Assembly: GCF_014648095.1 (NCBI RefSeq)
Contig: NZ_BMQL01000001.1
Span: 62,001 to 126,000 of the forward strand
Direction: 5' to 3'
DNA: 64,000 nt
From: Deinococcus ruber
Lineage (GTDB): Bacteria > Deinococcota > Deinococci > Deinococcales > Deinococcaceae
A model generated the notes under the pieces. The model was given only the letters and a program-made list of their open reading frames with translations, searched no databases and was not told the DNA's origin. A program made the position numbers and the translations under genes. Below, piece by piece: positions 19,536 to 28,832 of the stretch (the first letter of the stretch is position 1; the number at the start of each line of letters is the position of its first letter).

Positions 19536-19672
19536 TCTGCGAAAGAGCGATCAATGATTTATCTGAGGGCCACGCTGTCTACCCACGCACCCGCATGGAC
19601 GCAGACAGAGCTGTTCTGTGTCGGCGAGTGTCCTGCTGAAGTTGAAGTTGGGCCGAGCCGCTGCACCCCGCT

Positions 19673-20455
19673 TCAGTTCAGCACCCGCTGAGGATGGTCG
19701 AGCGGTTTCCAGTCGGCGCGGAATACCAGCGGTTTGCCGGGGTCGGCCTGGCGCACGTACCACACGCGCACACCCAGCGTTCCGGCGGGCCAGGGCGTGA
19801 GCTGAGCGCGGCTGCCCTTCGGCAACAGCTGCACAGGCTTTCCCTGGTTGTCCTGGGGGCGAATCCAGGCATTCTCACTGCTGAACGACCAGCCCGCCAG
19901 ATGCAGGCCGCTGGGGCCGATGTTCTGAATCCAGGCCCGGTCACCTTCGACCCGCAGCTCCAGATCGGGCCAGGGCGGAGCCGCGTAGCCGCCAAAACGC
20001 AGCGCGAACCCCGGCGACAGCAGCGGACGGAGCGGCAGGCCCATCACGCTCAGCCAGCCTGCCAGACCCGCCAGAAACGCTCCTGCCCACAGCGCCCAGA
20101 CCCAGCCGGGCGAGTGCAGCCCTTCCAGCATGCCGCCCAGCAACATCAGCAGCAGCAGGGCCGTCAGGGCGCGTGGACGTGTGCCGCTGGCCTGTGCCTG
20201 AGGGAGCGCCGCACGGTACGCCGAAGCCGCATAGGTGGCGATCAGGAGCAGCGCCGCACCCAGCCCGAACAGCGGTTCGCCGCCCGTGACCAGCGGGGCC
20301 GCCAGCAGCGCCGCCAGACCGGGGGCCGCCAGCCACGCCAGCGACGGACGCCGCGACTGTTTGGCCCCGCGCCACACGCTCAGAAGCCACTGCGCTGCCA
20401 GCGCGAACAGAGCCAGCAGATAGGGCCACGACAGCGAGGTGAGGGTGTCAAGCAT
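19673..20455 (-). CDS. Membrane protein with C-terminal soluble domain, unknown function
   Basis: A 260-aa protein. The first 155 residues contain about five hydrophobic helices rich in Leu and Ala. From about residue 160 a soluble beta-rich domain follows (LELRVEGDRAWIQNIG, LHLAGWSFSSENAWI, GVRVWYVRQADPG) that looks like an immunoglobulin-like or lamin-tail-like fold facing the outside. No family is recognised and no catalytic motif is visible. It lies alone between hspR and the large secreted-protein gene, all on the same strand. Confidence 0.6.
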   Translation of the reverse strand: MLDTLTSLSWPYLLALFALAAQWLLSVWRGAKQSRRPSLAWLAAPGLAALLAAPLVTGGEPLFGLGAALLLIATYAASAYRAALPQAQASGTRPRALTALLLLMLLGGMLEGLHSPGWVWALWAGAFLAGLAGWLSVMGLPLRPLLSPGFALRFGGYAAPPWPDLELRVEGDRAWIQNIGPSGLHLAGWSFSSENAWIRPQDNQGKPVQLLPKGSRAQLTPWPAGTLGVRVWYVRQADPGKPLVFRADWKPLDHPQRVLN

Positions 20456-20557
20456 GGGCCGAACACTCGGAGCAGGAGATGAATCGTAAGGGCAACATGA
20501 GCTGTCTCGACTGTAGGGCAGTCGCCGCCCCGATATTGAAAGCTAATCCAGCGTCCA

Positions 20558-20590
20558 GCAAAACGCCCCACCGACATCGGCAGGGCGTTG
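20558..20590 (-). terminator. Terminator after the DUF11-type gene
   Basis: On the minus strand AACGCCC pairs with GGGCGTT around a 14-nt loop, followed by TTTGC, about 25 nt past the stop codon. Confidence 0.65.
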
Positions 20591-20613
20591 CAGCGTGTAC
20601 GGGCGGAGCGAGA

Positions 20614-22680
20614 TTACCAGTCGAGTTCCGGAACGGTCAGGATGCGGTCGGCGGGAAGATCGCTGAACAGCGTGTAGGTGATGGTGTAGGTGCCTGGAAT
20701 GACGTGTGGCAGCACGATGGTATCGCCCGACTGGGTGGCCTGAAGGTTTGCCAGGCTCGGCCCCTGCACGTTCAGCGAGCCGCGCACACCCTGCGTGCCG
20801 CCGCTGGGCAGCGGATCGAGAATCTGCACGTTGTCGAGGGTGCTGTCGGTGGTGAGCGTCAGGGTGATGGTGTACCCCTGCTGCGTGCCGCTGTTCTGGC
20901 CCGAAGTTCCGATGGCTGCCGCCGCCTTGGTCAGATGGACGCGTGCGCCGTTCTGCACGGTGCGGCTCACGTTCACGCCGCCGGGGTCGCGCACGCGGGC
21001 CTCGCCCGTGGCATGCACATCGACGGGTGAGAGCACCGCCTCGGCGCTGTCGCTGCGGCAGATGCGGACGGGCACCTTCAGGCGGATCGGGCTGCTGGCC
21101 GACAGGTCGCCCTGAAGCTGAAGCGGATAATCGCTGGTCCAGCCGACCGGCAGACGCAGGTTCAGCGTTCCCGGCAGACGATACGGAAAGTCGGTCTTGG
21201 CCTGGGCGGTGAGCTGAGACACGTCGCAGGCGTCGAGCACGTCGGGCGCGGTGCTGAGCGTCACTTCGGTCAGGACGCGGTATTCCAGCGTGACCTTGCC
21301 GGTGCTGCCATCGACCACCACGCCCGGCTGAGCAGGCGAAAGGGTCGAACCGGGAATGGGGCTGGGCGTGACCGGATAGCTGCCGGGGGCCAGCGGCACC
21401 GTGACGGGCGCGGCGTACATCTTGCCGTCCACTTCAAAGGGCACGTTGGTCAGCGGCATCCGGGTGCTGCCGTAAATCGCCACCGCGTCGACGGCCAGTG
21501 CGCCCTGCGGCGGCCTCGCCACGAAGCGCAGGCGGGTATTGCCGGGCGTGAAGCGCAGTTCGGTGGGCGAGGCCACGTTGCCGGTGCCTTCCAGCACGGT
21601 CGCAGACACCGGCACGTACCCCTGCGGCAGACGGGGGCGTACCACGTTGTCGCTGCCCACCGAGTAGCTCGCGCCGGGAATGGGCCGCCCCTGCGGATCG
21701 ACCACATCGACCACCAGCTGATTGGCGAGTTTCAGGCCGGAAGGATCGGCAAAGCCGCCCACCGTGGCCTTTACCGGCTGATCGCCGAGGCGGAAGCTGT
21801 ACTGCACGGCGTTGGAATACTGCTTGGTGGTCGGCAGCACCCGGATATACACCTGCCACTCACCGACCATCGCCTGCGTCACCACAAAGCGGTCTGTTAC
21901 CTTCTGGCCGTCGTTGGAGGTGGTCAGGTTGACACGCACGCCGCCCGGCTGCACCACCCAGGTCTGCGCTTCCTGCGGGCCGTCTACGTCGTAGTTCGAG
22001 ACGCCGAGCGTCTGTCCGACCCAGCTCTGGGGCACGGTCAGGCGGGCGGCCAGCAGGTCCTGCTGCGTACTGTCGCGGGCGTTCACGCTGAAATCGGAGG
22101 TCTGAAGGTTGAACGGCGAATTCACGCGCAATGCGAAGCTGTTCTTGCCGTCGCCACTGCTTCTGACGGCAAGGGTATACGTTCCGGCGGGCAGGCCGCC
22201 GTCCAGCAGCGATTCCCACGAGTGCTCCCGGCTGGCCTGATAGCGCCGCTCGACCACCGTGCCGCCCGTGCTCGACAGCGTGAAGGTCGTCTGGAACGGC
22301 TCGTTCTTCTTGTACAGCTCGTCTCCGAAGTAGCCCGCGCCGCGCCGTCCGTCGGCATAGTCCTGCAAGTTCAGCGAGGGGCTATACACCTGAAGGCCCA
22401 GCGGCTTTCCGGCGTCCTGCGGGCTGACCACGATGGTGTAGCTCTCGGTGCTCTGCGCCCAGCGCTCGCCCACCGACACCAGCGGCAGAATTCCGCCCGT
22501 GCCCTGACCGCTGCCGGGCGCGGTCACAGGCGTGGTGGTGGGCACCGAGGGTGCGCCGGGGCGCGGCGTGGTGACGCCCTGAGCGCTGGCGAGGCCGCCC
22601 AGCAGCAGCGCCGACGACAGCGCCAGCCGCACGAAGGAGGAAGAACGACGAAAGGAAGATTGACTATGATCCTGGAACAT
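20614..22680 (-). CDS. Large secreted protein with DUF11-like C-terminal repeat
   Basis: A 688-aa exported protein. A basic N terminus and hydrophobic core ([19 protein letters not shown]) form a signal peptide of about 35 residues, followed by a Pro/Thr/Gly linker. The body is a chain of beta-sandwich-like segments: a pre-peptidase-like SYTIVV...AGTYTLAV unit, carboxypeptidase-regulatory-like segments ([16 protein letters not shown]), and a C-terminal DUF11-like module ([21 protein letters not shown]). No catalytic motif is seen; a cell-surface structural role is likely. The ATG has a strong GGAGGAG site. Length and domain order suggest a complete gene. Confidence 0.75.
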   Translation of the reverse strand: MFQDHSQSSFRRSSSFVRLALSSALLLGGLASAQGVTTPRPGAPSVPTTTPVTAPGSGQGTGGILPLVSVGERWAQSTESYTIVVSPQDAGKPLGLQVYSPSLNLQDYADGRRGAGYFGDELYKKNEPFQTTFTLSSTGGTVVERRYQASREHSWESLLDGGLPAGTYTLAVRSSGDGKNSFALRVNSPFNLQTSDFSVNARDSTQQDLLAARLTVPQSWVGQTLGVSNYDVDGPQEAQTWVVQPGGVRVNLTTSNDGQKVTDRFVVTQAMVGEWQVYIRVLPTTKQYSNAVQYSFRLGDQPVKATVGGFADPSGLKLANQLVVDVVDPQGRPIPGASYSVGSDNVVRPRLPQGYVPVSATVLEGTGNVASPTELRFTPGNTRLRFVARPPQGALAVDAVAIYGSTRMPLTNVPFEVDGKMYAAPVTVPLAPGSYPVTPSPIPGSTLSPAQPGVVVDGSTGKVTLEYRVLTEVTLSTAPDVLDACDVSQLTAQAKTDFPYRLPGTLNLRLPVGWTSDYPLQLQGDLSASSPIRLKVPVRICRSDSAEAVLSPVDVHATGEARVRDPGGVNVSRTVQNGARVHLTKAAAAIGTSGQNSGTQQGYTITLTLTTDSTLDNVQILDPLPSGGTQGVRGSLNVQGPSLANLQATQSGDTIVLPHVIPGTYTITYTLFSDLPADRILTVPELDW

Positions 22681-22828
22681 GAAGACTCCTCCGGAGCAGC
22701 ATACGTGAGAAAAACCTGACAGCGACAGCGGGAACGGATCGTTCGCAGGCCCACTGTAGCGCGTGGGCAGCCGTTGGCGGCGCAGAACTGGAACAAGAAA
22801 CGCCCCACCTCACGGTATCCTGACCGCC

Positions 22829-23893
22829 ATGCAGCCCCGTTCCCGCGCCGTCCTGTCTGCCTCTGCACTGGCCCACAATCTCCGCGAACTGTCCACGCGG
22901 GCGGGCGTGCCGCTGCTGTTGCCGGTCAAGGCCGACGCCTACGGGCACGGGCTGGCGCAGGTGATACAGGCCACGCGGGAACTGCCGGAGGTGTGGGGCT
23001 ACGCCGTCGCCATGCCGCTGGAAGCCGCCGAACTCGCCGCGCTGCATCCGGATAAACCGGTGCTGCTGCTGACGCCTGCCGCGCCAGATGAGATGCAGGA
23101 ACTGAGCGACCTGGGCGTTCTGCTTCAGGTCGGTACCCAGGAAGAGGTGGACGCCCTTCCCGGCGCGGCCCGCGTGCATCTGAAGGTGGATACCGGCATG
23201 AACCGGCTGGGGGCCAGACCAGAGGAGGCGCTGCGGCTGGGGCGAGTGCTGGCAGAGCGTGGGCAGCTCGCGGGCATCTATACGCACCTCGCCAGCGCCG
23301 ACGACCCCGACCTGAGCAGCGCCCGGCGGCAGCTGGAACAGTTCGCACACGTGCAGACACAGTTTCCGGACGTGCTGGCACACGCCGCCAACGGAGCCGG
23401 AGTCCTGAGCTTCGGGCGGCTGCCGGGCATGTCGCTGGCCCGCCCCGGTCTGGCAAGTTACGGATACGCCCCCGAACACCTGCAAGATGTGCTGCCGCTG
23501 CGCCCGGTGATGACGCTGCATGCGCGGGTGGGCGCGGTTCACACCGTGTATGCCGGAGAACAGGTGAGCTACGGCGGCCTGTGGACAGCTCCGCACGATA
23601 CGCGGGCCGCCACGGTGCAGCTCGGGTACGCCGACGGCTATCCACGCAGCGCCACCGGGCAGGCACAGGTATGGGTGCAGGGCGAACGCCGCGCCGTGCT
23701 GGGGCGCATCTGTATGGATCAGTTCATGCTCGACGTGACCGGGCTGGACGTGCACGCGGGCGACTGGCTGGAAGTGTGGGGGGAACACAGCGTCCACCCC
23801 CGCGAGGTGGCGGCGTGGGGTGGACTGGCAGAGTACGAACTGCTGACCGGCGTGGGCCGGAGAGTGCAGCGTGTGCTGGACAGCACAGGCTGA
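22829..23893 (+). CDS. alr: Alanine racemase
   Basis: A 354-aa PLP enzyme that interconverts L- and D-alanine for peptidoglycan. The PLP lysine is in LLPVKADAYGHG (about residue 34). VDTGMNRLG, the substrate-binding YGYAP region, QVSYGGLW and the second catalytic region GRICMDQFMLDVT (normally containing the conserved Cys-Met-Asp-Gln) are all present. The box TATCCT lies 7 nt before the ATG, which suggests leaderless initiation. A conserved C-terminal beta domain ends at LTGVGRRVQRV. It is monocistronic, divergent from the secreted-protein gene. Confidence 0.94.
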   Translation: MQPRSRAVLSASALAHNLRELSTRAGVPLLLPVKADAYGHGLAQVIQATRELPEVWGYAVAMPLEAAELAALHPDKPVLLLTPAAPDEMQELSDLGVLLQVGTQEEVDALPGAARVHLKVDTGMNRLGARPEEALRLGRVLAERGQLAGIYTHLASADDPDLSSARRQLEQFAHVQTQFPDVLAHAANGAGVLSFGRLPGMSLARPGLASYGYAPEHLQDVLPLRPVMTLHARVGAVHTVYAGEQVSYGGLWTAPHDTRAATVQLGYADGYPRSATGQAQVWVQGERRAVLGRICMDQFMLDVTGLDVHAGDWLEVWGEHSVHPREVAAWGGLAEYELLTGVGRRVQRVLDSTG

Positions 23894-23905
23894 GCCGGGT
23901 CTGGC

Positions 23906-24916
23906 CTATTTCTGCGCCCAGAATGCGTCCAGCGCCGCCTTGACCTGCTGCATCTGCTCGAACTGCGGCAGGCCCCTGGTGGGCGTGATCCTGACTGCCT
24001 GCGCGTTCGGGTGCGCCGCCACGAATTCGGGCAGGCGGTCGAAATTCACGAAGCGGTCTTTGTCGTACAGCACCAGCACCGGCTGGGTCAGCTTGGAGTA
24101 CAGCGCGTTGTAGGCGTCGGCATTAAACAACAGCCCGCTGATGAAGTACAGCGGCGCGTATTTGGCTCCGGGTTGGCGGGTCGAAACGTAGCTGTAATCG
24201 ACCAGCCCCTGATCGGGCGCACCCTCGAAGCTGCCCGACAGGAAATAGCGAATGCTGGGCGGACTGGCGATCAGCGCGTACAGTGCGCCCGACCACAGCG
24301 GATATGCCAGCCCGTTGTACAGGTTCTGGGCCTTCTCGGTGGCGGCGGCTTCCTGGGTGGTGCCCTGTGCGCTGCCCATGCCGGTCGGACTGATCAGAAC
24401 CAGCGAGCGGATACGCGGTTCGGTCAGTGCTCCACGCGCCGCGAACTCGCTGCCCAGCGACAGCGCCACCACGTCCACGTCCGCGCCGATGATGTCCACC
24501 ATCGCCTTCAGAGCGCTCGTCATCAGTTCGGGGGTATAGCGCACGTCGGGGCGGTCACTGGAGCCGAATCCGGGCCACTCCAGCACGTACACCGGGCGGC
24601 TGCCCCGGTACGCCTGAAAGATCGGGCGCATCTCGTAGGCGCTGGCAGCGGCATTGATGCTGGTCAGCAGCAGCAGCGGGCGACCCGTGCCCGTCTTGTC
24701 GACGTAATAACCCACGTTGCCGAAATCTGGCAGCACGAAGCTGTAACGGTCGGCGCTGAAAGCCGCCGTGAGGGTGGAGGTCGGCGGCATGGAACCGGCG
24801 GGCGCGGGAAGGGTCGTGAGTTGAGAGCTGCCCGCCTGAGACGTAAGCGCCTGAGCGCCTGCAAACCCGACAACCAGCAGACCCAACAGGGCCGCCGCGA
24901 CATAGCGTTTCTTCAT
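23906..24916 (-). CDS. Secreted or membrane-anchored alpha/beta hydrolase
   Basis: A 336-aa protein with an N-terminal signal or anchor ([23 protein letters not shown]). The alpha/beta hydrolase fold shows an oxyanion strand [10 protein letters not shown], the strand [13 protein letters not shown], and a nucleophile elbow in [11 protein letters not shown] (Ser in a SLGSE variant of GxSxG). The acid is probably in [10 protein letters not shown]; the C-terminal His is less clear (AAHPNAQ). It probably hydrolyses esters or amides outside the cytoplasm. The ATG giving MKKRY was preferred over one 42 nt upstream because the signal peptide then starts properly. Confidence 0.78.
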   Translation of the reverse strand: MKKRYVAAALLGLLVVGFAGAQALTSQAGSSQLTTLPAPAGSMPPTSTLTAAFSADRYSFVLPDFGNVGYYVDKTGTGRPLLLLTSINAAASAYEMRPIFQAYRGSRPVYVLEWPGFGSSDRPDVRYTPELMTSALKAMVDIIGADVDVVALSLGSEFAARGALTEPRIRSLVLISPTGMGSAQGTTQEAAATEKAQNLYNGLAYPLWSGALYALIASPPSIRYFLSGSFEGAPDQGLVDYSYVSTRQPGAKYAPLYFISGLLFNADAYNALYSKLTQPVLVLYDKDRFVNFDRLPEFVAAHPNAQAVRITPTRGLPQFEQMQQVKAALDAFWAQK

Positions 24917-25078
24917 GAAGATCAGCCTGAGCACTTTTGCCCGCCCCATTCGTCTCATTTTCTACAGTTTGAAGGAATCATAAGCTCTTGACAGCAGATC
25001 TGATGGGAAAAAGGCGGACCTGCTGAAAGCGTCTGAGCAGTACTGAAACTCCGTGCGGGTACGGCCTCCTGCTCCTGG

Positions 25079-26083
25079 CTAGCCGCGTGAATACGCCGCG
25101 TACCGCTCCAGCAGTTCCCAACCCGCCCCCGATGCCAGCAGTTCGCGGGCACGCTGGACGCCGCCCGCCAGATGCGCTGCCTGCCCCGCCAGATACAGCG
25201 CCGCACCCGCATTGATCGCCACAATGGCCTGCTGAGCCGGTGTGCCGCGCCCCTGAAGCAGATTGCGGGTAATGACCGCATTGTCGGCGGGCGACCCCCC
25301 CGCGAACTGAGCAGCGGGAAAGCGTTCCAGACCCACTTCCTCGGGCGAGACGCTCTGGTCGCTGACCACACCATCTTTCAGCTCGGACACGGCATTTTCG
25401 CCTGCCACCGTGAACTCGTCCAGACCGCCGCCGTTGACCACCAGCGCTCCTTTTGCACCCAGCAGATGCAGCACTTCCGCCAGCGTGCGCGTGAGCGCCG
25501 GGGTATACACGCCCACCACCAGATGCGTGGCTCCGGCGGGGTTGGACAGCGGCCCCAGCACATTGAAGACTGTGCGGGCCGCCAGTTCGCCGCGCACCGG
25601 GGCAGCGTGACGCAGCGCCGGATGATAGTTGCGGGCAAACATGAAGCCCACGCCCAGGTCGTCGAGCGCCGCCGCCACCCGCGCAGGCGACGCTTCCAGA
25701 TTGACGCCGAGCGCTTCGAGCACGTCGGCGCTGCCCGCCTTGCTGCTGGCGGCGCGGTTGCCGTGCTTGGCGACCGGTACGCCGCCTGCCGCCACCACGA
25801 AAGCTGAGGTGGTGCTGATATTGAAGGTGTGCGCCCCGTCGCCGCCAGTGCCCACCACGTCCAGCAGCAGCGGACGGGGCGCAATTGGCAGCGCGATGGC
25901 ATTTTCGCGCATGGCCTGAGCAAATCCGGCGATCTCGGCGGGCGTTTCGCCACGGACCCGAAGCGCCGTCAGCGCCGCCGCCATTCGCACGCCGCTCAGC
26001 TCACCGGCCATCAGCTCGGTCATGAAGGCGTGCGCTTCCTCGCGCGTCAGAATCTCGCCATTCATCAGGCGGGCATGGATCAT
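25079..26083 (-). CDS. trpD: Anthranilate phosphoribosyltransferase
   Basis: A 334-aa enzyme that joins anthranilate to PRPP in tryptophan synthesis. LLDVVGTGGDGAHTFNIST is the diphosphate-binding motif at about residue 75. KHGNRAASSKAGSADVLEALGV follows at about 105, then the HPALRHAAPVRGEL and RTVFNVLGPLSNPA motifs. Length is standard. Its ATG overlaps the TGA of trpG (ATGA), so it is the last gene of a coupled operon trpE-tautomerase-trpG-trpD. The remaining trp genes are not in the window. Confidence 0.95.
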   Translation of the reverse strand: MIHARLMNGEILTREEAHAFMTELMAGELSGVRMAAALTALRVRGETPAEIAGFAQAMRENAIALPIAPRPLLLDVVGTGGDGAHTFNISTTSAFVVAAGGVPVAKHGNRAASSKAGSADVLEALGVNLEASPARVAAALDDLGVGFMFARNYHPALRHAAPVRGELAARTVFNVLGPLSNPAGATHLVVGVYTPALTRTLAEVLHLLGAKGALVVNGGGLDEFTVAGENAVSELKDGVVSDQSVSPEEVGLERFPAAQFAGGSPADNAVITRNLLQGRGTPAQQAIVAINAGAALYLAGQAAHLAGGVQRARELLASGAGWELLERYAAYSRG

Positions 26084-26706
26084 GCAGGCACCTGAGCCAC
26101 CCGGAAGGCGCGGGCCAGTTCCAGAAAATTGCGGAGCATGGTCTTTCCGTCTTCAGTCGCGATACTTTCCGGGTGAAACTGCACGCCATACATCGGATAC
26201 TCGCGGTGGCGCAGCGCCATCAGAATCGGACGCTCCCCGTCTGGGGTCTGGTCGGTGGTCCAGGCGGTGGGCAGCAGGTCGGGCGGCAGGTCTTCCACGA
26301 TGAGGGAATGGTAGCGCGTGACGGCAGCGCTGTCGCCCAGACCCGCGAACACGCCCTGCCCGTCGTGCTGCACGCGGCTGGTCTTGCCGTGAACCGGAAT
26401 CGGCGCACGCACCACCCGCGCCCCGAACGCCTCGCCCATGCTCTGATGCCCCAGGCATACGCCCAGCATGGGAACGGTGGGAGCGAACTCGCGCACCACA
26501 TCCACGCTCAGGCCAGCTTCCAGCGGCGTACACGGACCGGGCGACACCACGATGGCATCCGGATTCAGACGCTTCACGTCGTCGAGCGTGAACTGATCGT
26601 TGCGCCAGATGGTCAGCTCGCAGCCGAGTTCTCCGAAATACTGAACCAGGTTGTAAGTAAAGGAATCGTAGTTATCGATAATCAGCAGGTGGATCGGAGT
26701 TGTCAT
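26080..26706 (-). CDS. trpG: Anthranilate synthase component II (glutamine amidotransferase)
   Basis: A 208-aa class I glutamine amidotransferase that passes ammonia to TrpE. It begins LLIIDNYDSFTYNLVQYF. VVSPGPCTP precedes the catalytic Cys in MLGVCLGHQSMGEAFG (about residue 81), and the His-Glu pair is in YGVQFHPESIATEDG. The length is typical. Start overlaps the stop of the tautomerase-like gene by 4 nt and its own stop overlaps trpD. Expression is expected to follow the attenuator upstream of trpE. Confidence 0.95.
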   Translation of the reverse strand: MTTPIHLLIIDNYDSFTYNLVQYFGELGCELTIWRNDQFTLDDVKRLNPDAIVVSPGPCTPLEAGLSVDVVREFAPTVPMLGVCLGHQSMGEAFGARVVRAPIPVHGKTSRVQHDGQGVFAGLGDSAAVTRYHSLIVEDLPPDLLPTAWTTDQTPDGERPILMALRHREYPMYGVQFHPESIATEDGKTMLRNFLELARAFRVAQVPA

Positions 26707-27092
26707 ACGTTCACCTCGTAATTCAGTGTCAATTCGTGACCGAGGCTGCCGCGTATGCCCCAGCCCTCTGCGGGCGTCTGCACCAGAATGATTTCAAGAT
26801 CGGCGGGATCACTGTTCAGGTCATCTACCCAGCGGCGCTGCAATTCACGGATGAGCGCGTGCCGCGTTTCTGGCCGCCGCCCCTCGAACATCTGGAGTTC
26901 GAGAATGGTGTACCGGACACTGCGGTCTGCCGGAAACACGAAGTCGGCGGCCTCCAGCGGAAAAAACCGTTGGAATTTCTTTTCGGGCGGCAGCCCCAGC
27001 ACGTCCGTCAGAGCGGCGTGGATGCTGTCAGAGATGGCCTGCCGGTGTTGTTCCAGTTCACTTCTCAGCGCGTAGATTTTCACCTGCGTCAT
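26703..27092 (-). CDS. Tautomerase-superfamily protein embedded in the trp operon
   Basis: A 129-aa protein of the tautomerase (4-OT/MIF-like) superfamily: VKIYALRSELEQHRQ, LPPEKKFQRFFPLEAADFVFPADRS, YTILELQMFEGRRPE and GWGIRGSLGHELTLNYEV fit the Tautomerase_2-type group. The residue after Met is Thr where active tautomerases have Pro-1, so the classical catalytic base is missing. It starts immediately after trpE and overlaps trpG by 4 nt, so it is expressed with tryptophan synthesis. What it does there is unknown; recruitment as a stable passenger or an accessory to anthranilate synthase are both possible. Confidence 0.75.
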   Translation of the reverse strand: MTQVKIYALRSELEQHRQAISDSIHAALTDVLGLPPEKKFQRFFPLEAADFVFPADRSVRYTILELQMFEGRRPETRHALIRELQRRWVDDLNSDPADLEIILVQTPAEGWGIRGSLGHELTLNYEVNV

Positions 27093-28559
27093 CTACAGGC
27101 CTCCTGCCGCCAGTTCTGCCGCCCGCATCAATGCCGCTGCCTTGCTGCGGGTTTCACGTTCCTCTTCAACGGGATCGGAATCGGCCACGATACCCGCCCC
27201 TGCCTGAATGTGCAGCCGTCCATGCGCCGCCACCATCGTGCGGAGCGTCAGGGCCATGTCGAGCGAGCCGTCGTAGGCGATGTAGCCGAACGCCCCGCCA
27301 TACGGACCGCGCCGCACCGATTCCACCTCATCGATAATTTCCATCGCCCGGATCTTGGGAGCGCCCGACACCGTGCCCATCGGCAGCGCCGCCGCCAGTG
27401 CCGAAAGCGGCGTCTGTCCTGCTTTCAGCTTGCCGGTCACGCTGCTCACGATGTGCATCACGTGGCTGTACTTCTCGACAGAAAAGGCGTCCTGCACGCG
27501 CACGCTGCCGTATTCGGCCACCCGCCCGATGTCGTTGCGGCCCAGGTCGATCAGCATCAGGTGTTCGGCGCGTTCCTTTTCGTCGGCCAGCAGTTCGGCA
27601 GCGTTGGCGGTGTCGATCTCGGGAGTGCTGCCGCGCCGCCGCGTGCCCGCAATCGGGCGGGTCGTCACGTTCACGCCGTCGCTTCGCAGCAGGCTTTCCG
27701 GGCTGCTGGCGATCAGCGTCACCTCGCCCAGATTCAGATAGCCCAGGTACGGGCTAGGATTCACGCCGCGCAGCGCCCGGTACAGCGCAAACGGATGCAC
27801 GCTCAGATCGGCGCTGAAGCGCTGCGACGGCACCACCTGAAACACGTCTCCGGCGCGGATGTATTCCAGACATTTCTCGACGGCAGCCGCGTAGCCGCCC
27901 TCTGCAAAATTGCTGACGAAGACCGGAGCGGGGCTGGGACGATCTCCCGGCACGCCCGGCAGCGGCCCCCGCAGGCGGCGAGTCAGGCGCTCGACCACCC
28001 GTTCGGCCTGTTCCTGCTGCCCCGCCACCGCCACCACGAACAGCTTGTGATTCAGATGATCGAAAATCACGGTGCCTTCGGGCACGATGAACAGCGCATC
28101 GGGCACGTTCAGTTCGTCGGGGTTGGCGTCGGGCAACGTTTCGTAGCTTCGGATGATGTCGTAGGCCGCGTACCCCACCGCCCCGCCGATGAAGGTCGGC
28201 AGGCCCGCCGGAATGCCCACCGGGCGCGTGATGCGGTGATACAGCAGCGCCAGCGGGTCGGAAGTGGGCTGCGTCTCCTCTGCCCCGTTCTGCGCCAGCA
28301 CGCCTGTCAGGTGCGCCACACCGCCGCGCAGCTCGAATCTGCCCTGCTCGCCCACCCCGATGAAGCTGTATCGCCCCAGCCGCTCTCCGGCCTCCACCGA
28401 CTCCAGCAGAAAATTCACGCCGCCGTCCTGGGTGGCCTTGAGGTACGCGGTCACGGGCGTGTCGAGGTCGGCGGTCAGCTCTCGCAGCGCCACGAACGAG
28501 ACGGGCGGCGCGGTCAGGGGGTCAGGTGTGGCGGCGTCCGGCGAGGCAGTGTTCGGCAT
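27093..28559 (-). CDS. trpE: Anthranilate synthase component I
   Basis: A 488-aa enzyme that converts chorismate to anthranilate with ammonia from TrpG. The chorismate-binding domain occupies the C-terminal 280 residues: RAGDVFQVVPSQRF, ARTRRRG-type loop (PIAGTRRRGSTPEID), LLADEKERAEHLMLIDLGRNDIGRV, YSHVMHIVSSV and GAPKIRAMEIIDE. The N-terminal LLESVEAGERLGRYSFIG region carries the tryptophan feedback site family motif. ATG at 28559 has AAAGGAG 5 nt upstream and was preferred over an ATG 18 nt earlier. The operon is preceded by a trp attenuator. Confidence 0.95.
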   Translation of the reverse strand: MPNTASPDAATPDPLTAPPVSFVALRELTADLDTPVTAYLKATQDGGVNFLLESVEAGERLGRYSFIGVGEQGRFELRGGVAHLTGVLAQNGAEETQPTSDPLALLYHRITRPVGIPAGLPTFIGGAVGYAAYDIIRSYETLPDANPDELNVPDALFIVPEGTVIFDHLNHKLFVVAVAGQQEQAERVVERLTRRLRGPLPGVPGDRPSPAPVFVSNFAEGGYAAAVEKCLEYIRAGDVFQVVPSQRFSADLSVHPFALYRALRGVNPSPYLGYLNLGEVTLIASSPESLLRSDGVNVTTRPIAGTRRRGSTPEIDTANAAELLADEKERAEHLMLIDLGRNDIGRVAEYGSVRVQDAFSVEKYSHVMHIVSSVTGKLKAGQTPLSALAAALPMGTVSGAPKIRAMEIIDEVESVRRGPYGGAFGYIAYDGSLDMALTLRTMVAAHGRLHIQAGAGIVADSDPVEEERETRSKAAALMRAAELAAGGL

Positions 28560-28601
28560 AACGGCTCCTTTTGGCATAACGGCTTCGTGGGGAATGAACT
28601 C

Positions 28602-28638
28602 AAAAAAGAATGCGCCCGGTGAACTTCACCTGGGCGCA
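28602..28638 (-). terminator. trp attenuator terminator
   Basis: On the minus strand TGCGCCC-AGGTGAA pairs with GTTCACC-GGGCGCA and is followed by TTCTTTTTT, 43 nt before the trpE start. The CCCAGG of its 5' arm can pair instead with CCTGGG at the end of the leader peptide frame, giving an antiterminator. Confidence 0.85.
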
Positions 28639-28662
28639 GAGTGCAACAGACAGCACGCGGCT

Positions 28663-28707
28663 TTACCCAGGAGACCTGGGCCACCACCACGCGACAACTA
28701 CCTTCAT
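28663..28707 (-). CDS. trpL: trp leader peptide
   Basis: A 14-residue frame, MKVVVAWWWPRSPG, ends in TAA. Three consecutive Trp codons sit in the middle. The stop overlaps a CCCAG/CTGGG hairpin (28667-28681) that would act as the pause or 1:2 hairpin; CCTGGG can alternatively pair with CCCAGG in the terminator arm. The box TACACT is 6 nt before the ATG, so the leader is probably translated from the 5' end of the mRNA. All parts of a classical ribosome-mediated trp attenuator are visible. Confidence 0.85.
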   Translation of the reverse strand: MKVVVAWWWPRSPG

Positions 28708-28734
28708 ACGGTCAGTGTAGCGGAAAAAGAGGCG

Positions 28735-28817
28735 TGTGGCTTGTGGCATGTCGCCTGTCGAGGCAGCCAGCAACACTTGACCCAGTCAAGACACTGAGGC
28801 CGTTTCCACAAGCCACA
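28735..28817. repeat. Structured intergenic element with 12-nt inverted ends
   Basis: TGTGGCTTGTGG at 28735-28746 is exactly complementary to CCACAAGCCACA at 28806-28817. Inside lie the palindrome CTTGAC-CCA-GTCAAG (28776-28790) and a GCCT/AGGC hairpin. It sits just upstream of the trp promoter. It could be an operator, a terminator for a transcript from either side, or a small mobile repeat. Confidence 0.5.
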
Positions 28818-28832
28818 AGCGGCACGCCAATC

